Shown in pieces: positions 57,913-64,000 of a stretch of 64,000 nucleotides of DNA. Position 1 is the stretch's first letter. Each line of letters opens with the position of its first letter. Location of the stretch: assembly GCA_044359565.1 (NCBI GenBank), contig JBIKLX010000003.1:1-64000 (forward strand), given 5' to 3'. Made by a program: the position numbers and the translations under genes. This DNA comes from VFMC01 sp044359565. GTDB taxonomy: Bacteria > Actinomycetota > Acidimicrobiia > Acidimicrobiales > Ilumatobacteraceae. The notes beneath the pieces were generated by a model that was not told the DNA's origin, did not search any database, and saw only the letters and a program-made list of their open reading frames with translations.

Positions 57913-58759
57913 CCCCGCCCGCGCCTGGCTGGCCGAGCAGATCCGCTCGCGCGTCATCGGCGACCAGGCCGATGCGAAGACCGAGGCGATCATGGCGGCG
58001 CCCGGCCCGCGCTGGTTCGCTCCCGACAGCCCGGTGCGCCTGGTGCACGCCGACGCGTCGATGTTCGTCGGTGGCCTGCGCGCGCTGCTGCTGCAGTCGT
58101 TGCACCCGCTGGCGATGGCCGGGGTGGCCCAACACTCCGACTTCCGCCACGACCCGTGGGGGCGCTTGCAGCGCACCGCCGAGTTCGTTGCGGCCACCTC
58201 GTTCGGCCCCATCCCGGTTGCCGAGCAGGCGGTGGCGGTGGTGCACCGCGTGCACGAGCGGGTGGTGGGCACCGCGTCCGATGGCCGCCCCTACGCAGCC
58301 AACGATCCGCATCTGCTGCGCTGGGTGCACATCGCCGAGATCGACAGCTTCCTCGCCGCCTACCAGCGCTACGGCCGCCGTCCGCTCACCCCGGCTGAGG
58401 CCGACCGTTATGTACACGACGTCGGACTTGTGGCGCGCAAACTCGGTGTCAACGATCCGCCTCGCTCGGTTGCCGACCTGCGCGGCGAACTGCGCGACTT
58501 CCGGCCCGAACTCGCCAGCAGCCGCGAGGCCCGCGACGCCGCCCGCTTCCTGCTGCTCGAGCCGCCCCTGCCCTTGGCGGCACGCGCGCCGTACCTGCTG
58601 CTGGCCGGTGCGGCGGTGGCGCTGCTGCCAGCCTGGACACGCTGGCCTCTGCGTCTGCCGCTGCTACCGGTGAGCGAAGCCGTCGTGCTGCGCCCGGCGG
58701 GCCAGATGGTGACGCAACTCATCCGCTGGTCGATGGCACCCACCGAGCCGGCCGCCTGA
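57899..58759 (+). CDS. MpaB/DUF2236-family oxygenase-like protein
   Basis: 286 aa. Family related to latex-clearing protein and MpaB, haem-binding oxygenases. Visible: VRLVHADASMFVGGLRALLLQSLHPLAMAGV near residue 48 (in part: LLLQSLHPLAMAGVAQHSDF), DPWGRLQRTAEFV near 86, LLRWVHIAEIDSFLAAYQRYG near 140 (in part: RWVHIAEIDSFL). His residues in these helices would ligate haem. Mostly helical with a hydrophobic C-terminus. ATG 57899 is inside the end of the DUF2237 gene, so both are co-translated. Confidence 0.88.
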   Translation: MLSTDPARAWLAEQIRSRVIGDQADAKTEAIMAAPGPRWFAPDSPVRLVHADASMFVGGLRALLLQSLHPLAMAGVAQHSDFRHDPWGRLQRTAEFVAATSFGPIPVAEQAVAVVHRVHERVVGTASDGRPYAANDPHLLRWVHIAEIDSFLAAYQRYGRRPLTPAEADRYVHDVGLVARKLGVNDPPRSVADLRGELRDFRPELASSREARDAARFLLLEPPLPLAARAPYLLLAGAAVALLPAWTRWPLRLPLLPVSEAVVLRPAGQMVTQLIRWSMAPTEPAA

Positions 58760-58812
58760 GCGGCGAGGAGGGTCACCTCACCAGGGTGGCGGATCCGCCG
58801 CGGCGCACCACC

Positions 58813-58818
58813 TACCAT
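58813..58818 (+). promoter_or_regulatory. -10 box of a leaderless promoter before a leader ORF
   Basis: TACCAT, 6 nt before GTG 58825. Confidence 0.4.
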
Positions 58819-58824
58819 CGCAGC

Positions 58825-58863
58825 GTGAACACGATGCCCCGTCACCCGGTCCGTCATGGGTGA
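58825..58863 (+). CDS. Possible 12-residue leader peptide
   Basis: GTG 58825 lies where a leaderless start should lie. The frame encodes MNTMPRHPVRHG and its TGA overlaps the ATG of the GAP-family gene (ATGGGTGA). Would couple translation of the membrane protein or act as a small leader; no direct proof. Confidence 0.4.
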   Translation: MNTMPRHPVRHG

Positions 58864-59515
58864 GCTCGCCCGCACGCTGGTGGTGTGCGGTCTGATCAGC
58901 GGAACACAGCCGATCACCCTGATGGGTCTGTTGTTGGTGATGACCGGTAACGAGCCGAAGCGCAACGGTTGGGCATTCTTGGCGGGAGCCTTCCTCGTCG
59001 AGTCGACGGTGCTCATTGGCGCCAACCTATTGGTGGGCGGCTCGGTCGACTCGTCGTCGAGCACGGGCCGATCGCTGATCATCGTGAAGATCGTCTTCGG
59101 CATCGCGCTCGTGCTGGTGGGTCTGCGGCTGCGCCGGCCGCCACGCAAGCCCTCGCCCGATGTGCCACCGTCGCTCGAGAAGTTGCGCGACCTGGCACCG
59201 CGCAAGGCCTTCGTCGCCGGCCTGGTGCTGGCCGACTATCAGGGACCGTTCCTCGCGTCGATGGCCTTGGCTTCCGCCAGCTTGTCGTTCAGTGGCCGTA
59301 TGGGTGGGCTCGCGTTCTACACGGTGTTCGCCACCGGTATCCCGCTGTGCATCCTGCTCATTGCCACCCGTTCGATCGAGACCCACCGCAAGCTCACCGA
59401 CAAGACCTCGTGGGTGCTGAAGAACCGCCGCAAGATCGCCTCGTGGGTGCTGATCGTGGCTGGTATCGCGCTCGTCGGCGATGGCATCATCGCCTGGCTG
59501 GTCGTCAACGCCTGA
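58856..59515 (+). CDS. GAP-family (Sap/LysE-like) membrane protein
   Basis: 219 aa, six membrane helices. VVCGLISGTQPITLMGLLLVM at the start, AFLAGAFLVESTVLIGANLLV, LIIVKIVFGIALVLVGLRLRR, a basic loop RRPPRKPSPDVPP, then GLVLADYQGPFLASMALASAS, and VLIVAGIALVGDGIIAWLVV. Resembles the sulfolipid-1-addressing protein group of mycobacteria, thought to export lipids. Only ATG 58856 is in frame with the conserved start; it overlaps the leader ORF. Confidence 0.8.
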   Translation: MGELARTLVVCGLISGTQPITLMGLLLVMTGNEPKRNGWAFLAGAFLVESTVLIGANLLVGGSVDSSSSTGRSLIIVKIVFGIALVLVGLRLRRPPRKPSPDVPPSLEKLRDLAPRKAFVAGLVLADYQGPFLASMALASASLSFSGRMGGLAFYTVFATGIPLCILLIATRSIETHRKLTDKTSWVLKNRRKIASWVLIVAGIALVGDGIIAWLVVNA

Positions 59516-60293
59516 TCGCTGCGATCTGGGTAAGGCTCTCGGCGCGGGAGGTGCCGGTGAAGCCGACGTCCCACACCTGACCGGTCGAGCCAGTGGGGCC
59601 CTGGTCGATGATGGCCAGCACGGCATCGGCCATGTCGGCGGCGTGCATCCCGGCGTCGGCGATACGGGCCGACACGGCACGCAGCATCGGCGTGTCGGTG
59701 GCACCGAAGGCGAGGCCGTTCACGCGTACGCCGTGCGGGGCGAGTTCCTTCGCCCAACTCTCGGTGAGTCGCCACTGGGCGAACTTGGCGCTGTCGTAGC
59801 CCGTCGCCGGTAGACCAGTGATGAGCCGGTGCAGCCGGATGTGCTCGGTGAGCATGTTGACGATGTTGCCGCCACCACCGGCGATCATCGTCGGCACCAC
59901 CGCAGCGGTGCAGTGGAACGCACCGTCGCTGCACGCCCCCATGGCCCGATGCCACGCAGCCACCTGCTCGTCGTACGAACCACCGAGCAGCCTGGTGTCG
60001 TTGAACACCGCGGCGTTGTTCACCAGCACGTCGATGCGCCCGGTGCGGGCCACCACATCGCCGATCGCTCGCTTCACCGCGGCAGCGTCGCCCACGTCGC
60101 ACGTGACCGCGGCCATCGCCGCGCCCACCTCGGCGGCGGTGTCGGCGTTGCCGGCCGAATCGATGTCGAGCCCCACCACGCACATGTCGCGGGCCGCGAA
60201 CGCGTGGCACAGGGCCCGGCCGATGCCCACCGCCGATCCGGTGACGATCGCCACTGGTCGACCCTCGTGCGGCTCGTCGTGCTGTGCGGCCAT
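59505..60293 (-). CDS. SDR-family oxidoreductase
   Basis: 262 aa. Cofactor loop VTGSAVGIGRALCHAF near residue 18, an acidic end of the second strand (GLDIDSAG) fitting NAD, LVNNAAVFND near 92, and catalytic YDSAKFAQWRL near 165 with Tyr and Lys in place. The Ser position reads NMLTEHIRL, where Thr may replace Ser. Convergent overlap of 11 bp with the GAP gene. ATG 60293 has GAGGGGGG upstream. Confidence 0.88.
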   Translation of the reverse strand: MAAQHDEPHEGRPVAIVTGSAVGIGRALCHAFAARDMCVVGLDIDSAGNADTAAEVGAAMAAVTCDVGDAAAVKRAIGDVVARTGRIDVLVNNAAVFNDTRLLGGSYDEQVAAWHRAMGACSDGAFHCTAAVVPTMIAGGGGNIVNMLTEHIRLHRLITGLPATGYDSAKFAQWRLTESWAKELAPHGVRVNGLAFGATDTPMLRAVSARIADAGMHAADMADAVLAIIDQGPTGSTGQVWDVGFTGTSRAESLTQIAAIRR

Positions 60294-60373
60294 CGTTCGC
60301 CCCCCTCGCTCGTCGACCCCCGGTCGCTGCCGCCGATCGTACGATGCGCAACGACCCCTCCGGTTCGCCGTGC

Positions 60374-60379
60374 CACACT
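60374..60379 (+). promoter_or_regulatory. -10-like box upstream of the Gfo/Idh/MocA gene
   Basis: CACACT, 7 nt before ATG 60387. Confidence 0.3.
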
Positions 60380-60386
60380 GGCGGCC

Positions 60387-61280
60387 ATGAGCGAACCACT
60401 TCGAATCGGCCTCGTCGGCGCCGGCCCCTGGGCGCGTCTGTTCACCGGGCCGATGCTGGCCGACTCTTCCGACGCCGAGTTCGTCGGTGTGTGGGCCCGC
60501 CGCCCCGAGGCGGCCGGCGAGGTGGCAGCCGCGCACGGGGTAACGGCCTTCGACGACATCGAGGCCCTGTTCGATGCATGCGACGCACTCACGTTCAGCC
60601 TGCCGCCCGATGTGCAGGCCGAGTTCGCCTCGCGGGCAGCGCGGGCCGGCAAAGCGGTGCTCATCGACAAGCCGGTGGGCATGAACGTCGCCCAGGCCCA
60701 GTCGCTCGCCGACGCCATCGACTCGGCCGGGGTGATCTCGCAGGTCATCCTCACCAACCGCTACTACGACTCGATGCGCCAGTTCCTCGACGCGGCGCGT
60801 GCCTTCGACAGCTACGGCGGTCGGGCGTCGTTCTTCGGCAACGGCTGCGTGCCCGGCACCTACTTCGCCACGCCGTGGCGAGTGGCCCACGGCGGCCTGA
60901 TCGACCTCGGCCCGCACGTGCTCGACGGACTCGATGCCGCACTCGGCACCATCGTCGACGTCATCGCCCGTGGCAACGTGCAGGGCATCGTGCTGCTCGA
61001 GTGTCGGCACGAGAACGGCCGCCTCAGCCAAGCCGCCCTCTCGGCCACCTCGAACCAGCACGGTGGGCTGGCCGTGGAGGTACACGGACTCGACGGTGCG
61101 GTGCGCTTCGACGCAGCCGCCTTCAGTCCCGAGGTGATGATGGCCGAGGCCCGCACGGCGCAGCGTCGCATCGTCGAAGAGTTCGCCCACGCGGCACGCA
61201 CCGGCACCCCGCACCCGCTCGACATCCACCGCGGCCTGCACCTGCAACGCCTCATCGACGCCGCCGCCGCCCAGTTGTAG
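60387..61280 (+). CDS. Gfo/Idh/MocA-family oxidoreductase
   Basis: 297 aa. N-terminal NAD(P) fold RIGLVGAGPWARLFTGPML near residue 6, then AVLIDKPVGMNVAQAQSLAD near 88 with the family Lys of the EKP-type motif (here DKP). C-terminal alpha/beta domain includes GGLIDLGPHVLDGLDAALG near 170 with the catalytic-type Asp/His. Likely oxidises or reduces a sugar or cyclitol. Alone between divergent neighbours. Confidence 0.9.
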   Translation: MSEPLRIGLVGAGPWARLFTGPMLADSSDAEFVGVWARRPEAAGEVAAAHGVTAFDDIEALFDACDALTFSLPPDVQAEFASRAARAGKAVLIDKPVGMNVAQAQSLADAIDSAGVISQVILTNRYYDSMRQFLDAARAFDSYGGRASFFGNGCVPGTYFATPWRVAHGGLIDLGPHVLDGLDAALGTIVDVIARGNVQGIVLLECRHENGRLSQAALSATSNQHGGLAVEVHGLDGAVRFDAAAFSPEVMMAEARTAQRRIVEEFAHAARTGTPHPLDIHRGLHLQRLIDAAAAQL

Positions 61281-61295
61281 ACGCGACGTTCGCTG

Positions 61296-62429
61296 CTACA
61301 TGCCAAGTTGCTTGGCGATGACCATGCGTTGGATCTGGTTGGTGCCCTCGTAGATCTGGGTGATCTTCGCGTCGCGCATCATCCGCTCGACCGGGAACTC
61401 GGAGGTGTAGCCGTAGCCGCCGAGGAACTGCACCGCATCGGTGGTGACCTGCATGGCCACATCGCTGGCGAAGCACTTCGCCATCGCTCCGGCCATGGTG
61501 AGTTCGCCGTGCGGGTCGCCGTTGTCGACCAGCGCGCACGCCCGGTACACCAGTGCCCGGGCCGCCTCGATGCGCATCGCCGCATCGGCCGCCATCCACT
61601 GCAGGCCCTGGTTGCTGCCGATGGCGCGGCCGAACGTGCGGCGCTCGTTCATGTAGCCGAGCGCGTAGTCGAGCGCACCCTGGGCGATGCCCACGGCCTG
61701 CGCGCCGATGGTGGGACGGCTGCGGTCGAGGGTGTGCATCGCTACGGCGAAGCCCTGGCCCACCTCACCCACACGGTGGGTATCGGGCACCCGCACCTCG
61801 TCGAGGCGGATGACACCCGTGGGCGACCCCTTGATGCCCAACTTGTGCTCGAGCTTCTCCACCTGCACACCCCAGCCGGCCTCGACGAGGAAGCAGGTGA
61901 TGCCGGTGTGCCGGTCGGGCGACGTGCGGGCGAACACGGTGTAGAGATCGCTGATGCCGGCATTGGTGATCCAGCACTTGGTGCCGCTGATCACCCAGTG
62001 GTCGCCGTCGCGCTCGGCCTTGGTGGTCATCGAGGCCACATCGCTGCCCGCATCGGGCTCGCTGAGGCAGTAGCTGGCCTGGCTGTCGCCGCGGCAAATG
62101 CGCGGCAGGTAGGTCTGCTTCAGTTCCTCGGAGCCGAAGTTGATGACCGGCAGCATGCCGAGCTTGGAGATGAGGAACATCAGGCTCGTCGCCGTGCACA
62201 CCCGCGACAGCTCCTCGGCGGCGATGGCCTGGTCGACCAGCGAGGCGCCCGAGCCGCCGTACTGCTCGGGGTAGCTGAGCGCGGTGAGTTCCATGCTCTT
62301 CAGCGCCTCGAACGCCTCCCACGAGTACTCGCCGGTGCGGTCCATCTCGGCGGCGTGCGGGGCGATCTTGTCCTCGGCGAACCGGCGCAGCACCTCGCGG
62401 AACTCGCGCTGGGTGTCGGTGAGCAACAT
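61296..62429 (-). CDS. Acyl-CoA dehydrogenase
   Basis: 377 aa, normal. First step of acyl-CoA beta-oxidation, FAD enzyme. YCLSEPDAGSDVASMTTKAER near residue 120 (in part: CLSEPDAGSD), WITNAGISDLYTVFAR near 152, QFLGGYGYTSEFPVERMMRD near 333 (in part: LGGYGYTSEFPVERM), and catalytic Glu in IYEGTNQIQRM near 363. Starts 1 nt after the upstream gene ends. Fits the crotonases at 31-33 kb in fatty-acid degradation. Confidence 0.96.
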   Translation of the reverse strand: MLLTDTQREFREVLRRFAEDKIAPHAAEMDRTGEYSWEAFEALKSMELTALSYPEQYGGSGASLVDQAIAAEELSRVCTATSLMFLISKLGMLPVINFGSEELKQTYLPRICRGDSQASYCLSEPDAGSDVASMTTKAERDGDHWVISGTKCWITNAGISDLYTVFARTSPDRHTGITCFLVEAGWGVQVEKLEHKLGIKGSPTGVIRLDEVRVPDTHRVGEVGQGFAVAMHTLDRSRPTIGAQAVGIAQGALDYALGYMNERRTFGRAIGSNQGLQWMAADAAMRIEAARALVYRACALVDNGDPHGELTMAGAMAKCFASDVAMQVTTDAVQFLGGYGYTSEFPVERMMRDAKITQIYEGTNQIQRMVIAKQLGM

Positions 62430-62430
62430 C

Positions 62431-62955
62431 TCAGGCGCCGACGAGGTCGCGCCAGCGTGCCGGGTAGGCGGCCGCCACCTGCTGCGGGCTCATCCGCAGG
62501 GTGCTCTCGGGCACCATGTCGGCGATGGCGCGGGCCTCGGCGTAGTGCACCGCCACATGCGACACGCCCTCGAACAGCGCGGTGCGCAACGCCACCAGAT
62601 CGGCGGGCGGGTTGGGGTCGAGATAACCCCACACCGTGAACGCGATGGTGAGGTCGTGCACGACCGGGGCCCGGCTGAACAGCGAGGCACGGCGCAGGCC
62701 CACGCCCAGGCAGCCACGCAGCGCGTCGTCGACCGACTCGCCCGCCGCCACGTGCACCTTCGGGCGGAAGGTGTTGGCGATCTTGATGGCAAACCCCTGA
62801 TCGGGGCCCTGGTAGCCGAGGCGTTCGCCCGCCGGCTGGAAGCCCTCGATCTCACCCGGCCGGTCGGGCATCCACGAGCCGGGCACGTGATCGGGCGCGG
62901 CGTACCCGCGCGCCGTGTCGACCGGAGGGACTGGAGCGAACTTCGGAGCAGCCAT
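62431..62955 (-). CDS. Hypothetical protein co-transcribed with acyl-CoA dehydrogenase
   Basis: 174 aa, not recognised with confidence. Segments GYQGPDQGFAIKIANTFRPK near residue 47 and HYAEARAIADMVPESTLRM near 137 look conserved. No membrane helix, signal or known motif. ATG 62955 follows TAGAAC (62965-62970, minus strand) by 9 nt. The acyl-CoA dehydrogenase start is 1 nt after its stop, so a shared transcript and possibly a shared pathway are likely. Confidence 0.75.
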   Translation of the reverse strand: MAAPKFAPVPPVDTARGYAAPDHVPGSWMPDRPGEIEGFQPAGERLGYQGPDQGFAIKIANTFRPKVHVAAGESVDDALRGCLGVGLRRASLFSRAPVVHDLTIAFTVWGYLDPNPPADLVALRTALFEGVSHVAVHYAEARAIADMVPESTLRMSPQQVAAAYPARWRDLVGA

Positions 62956-62990
62956 AACGGTGATGTTCTAGCGCATCGCGCCCGCGGCGG

Positions 62991-64000
62991 TCAGGCCGGG
63001 GCGTGCAGCAGACCGAACACCAGGCCTTCTTCCAGGGCCCGCCACGATGCTTCGATGATGTTCGAGCTCACCCCGATGGTGGTCCAGGTGCGCTCGCCGT
63101 TGGAGAAGTCGATGAGCACGCGGGTGACCGCGCCGGTGGCCGTGGCCCCGTCGAGGATGCGCACCTTGTAGTCGGTGAGGTGGATGCGACCCAGTTGCGG
63201 ATAGGCGGTGGCCAGCGCCGACCGCAGGGCGGTGTCGATGGCGTTCACCGGGCCGTTGCCCTCGGCCACGTGCACGTGGCGGGTGTGGCCCACCCACGCC
63301 TTCACCGTGGCCTCGGTGGTGAACTGACCGCTCGGCAATTCGTCGGTGATCACGCGCATGCTCTCGACTCGGAAGTACTGCTGCTCCCAGCCGGCAGCTC
63401 GGCGCATCAGCAGTTCGAGCGACGCATCGGCCGCCTCGAAGTGATAGCCCTCGTGCTCGAGACGCTTCAGGTCGTCGATCACCTGGTTCACCGCCGGGCC
63501 GTCCATCGGCAGGCCGATCTCGTCGGCCTTCATCTGGATGGTGGCCCTGCCGGCCATCTCGCTGACCACGAAACGGGTGCCGTTGCCCACCAGGTCGGGG
63601 TCGATGTGTTCGTAGGCGTCCTTGGCGCGGGCGATGGCGCTGACGTGTAGACCGGCCTTGTGTGCGAATGCCGACGAACCCACATAGGGCGCCTGCGGGT
63701 TGAGCGGTCGGTTCAGCACCTCGGCCACGTGCTTGCTCACCGCAGTGATCCGCTCGAGCCGACCCTCGGGCAGGCACGGCAGGCCGAGCTTCACCTGCAG
63801 GTTGGGGATGACGGTGGTGAGGTTGCAGTTACCCGTGCGCTCGCCGAGGCCGTTCAGCGTGCCCTGCACATGGCGCGCCCCGGCACGCACGGCCGCCATC
63901 GAGTTGGCCACCGCACAGCCGGTGTCGTCGTGGCAGTGGATGCCGATGACGACGTCGTTGCCCACATGGCGTTGCACCTCGGCGACGATGTGCTCGACCT
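62991..64000 (-). CDS. cimA: Citramalate synthase (5' end beyond window)
   Basis: Condenses pyruvate and acetyl-CoA to citramalate for isoleucine synthesis. C-terminal 335 or so residues visible: IGIHCHDDTGCAVANSMAAV (Mn-binding His), GTLNGLGERTGNCNLTTVIPNL (in part: GLGERTGNCNL), AFAHKAGLHVSAIARAKDAYEH (in part: SSAFAHKAGLHVSA), and the regulatory LeuA dimer domain ending RTWTTIGVSSNIIEASWRAL. The match is to CimA rather than LeuA by the DAYEHIDP and RATIQMKADEIG stretches. Frame is open to the right edge. Confidence 0.93.
   Translation of the reverse strand, partial: VEHIVAEVQRHVGNDVVIGIHCHDDTGCAVANSMAAVRAGARHVQGTLNGLGERTGNCNLTTVIPNLQVKLGLPCLPEGRLERITAVSKHVAEVLNRPLNPQAPYVGSSAFAHKAGLHVSAIARAKDAYEHIDPDLVGNGTRFVVSEMAGRATIQMKADEIGLPMDGPAVNQVIDDLKRLEHEGYHFEAADASLELLMRRAAGWEQQYFRVESMRVITDELPSGQFTTEATVKAWVGHTRHVHVAEGNGPVNAIDTALRSALATAYPQLGRIHLTDYKVRILDGATATGAVTRVLIDFSNGERTWTTIGVSSNIIEASWRALEEGLVFGLLHAPA

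Overview
The window is GC-rich DNA, densely coded on both strands with almost no gap above 250 bases. It looks like an Actinomycetota chromosome, probably class Acidimicrobiia. The evidence is the order mazG-eno-ftsB, the DUF501-ppx pair, gltX close to tRNA-Gln and tRNA-Glu genes, and many start codons sitting 6-10 nt downstream of a TAnnnT box, which is the hallmark of leaderless actinobacterial transcripts. The class is inferred; no rRNA is present. I see no transposase, integrase, phage gene or CRISPR array.

Layout. 1-3.3 kb: mazG (5' end outside the window), enolase and an FtsB-like divisome protein. 3.4-29.2 kb: a molybdenum-hydroxylase (form II CO-dehydrogenase-like) island. It has an orphan large subunit, an ABC-2 exporter, a ChrA-type transporter, a superoxide dismutase facing a Fur-family regulator, and a complete coxS-coxL-coxM operon. 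After unrelated genes (BtuF-like, PAP2, PIN, SDR, FAD oxidoreductase, CoA-transferase, luciferase-like oxidoreductase, GH13 enzyme) come the maturation genes: MoxR ATPase, VWA protein, two XdhC-type proteins, a MocA-like cytidylyltransferase and CoxG. 29.2-35 kb: DUF501 and a truncated Ppx-like protein (normally next to eno-ftsB), an acetyltransferase, two crotonases, an LPNTG surface protein and an SGNH hydrolase.

35-46 kb is a nucleoside uptake and salvage region: BMP-type lipoprotein, double-ABC ATPase and two permeases, then queF, a phytanoyl-dioxygenase-family protein coupled to adenosine deaminase, uracil phosphoribosyltransferase, an agmatinase-family enzyme and PPK2. 45.5-52.6 kb: a GGDEF-EAL protein, then glnS, tRNA-Glu(CUC), tRNA-Gln(CUG) and gltX together. 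52.8-64 kb: a short NAD-glutamate dehydrogenase, a VIT/CCC1 transporter, small enzymes, a GAP-family membrane protein behind a tiny leader ORF, acyl-CoA dehydrogenase and a 3'-partial-in-view citramalate synthase (5' end beyond the right edge).

How the genes work together. CoxS (2Fe-2S), CoxM (FAD) and CoxL (Mo) would form the oxidoreductase; MocA, XdhC, MoxR/CoxE and CoxG would build, insert and anchor its cofactor. The BMP transporter would feed adenosine deaminase and Upp. Two pairs of REP-like palindromes (40.4 and 52.7 kb), a 19-bp triple repeat behind eno and an ATC-start candidate for the ChrA gene are the main unexplained sequence structures. All functions are read from sequence and memory of families; no database search was run.
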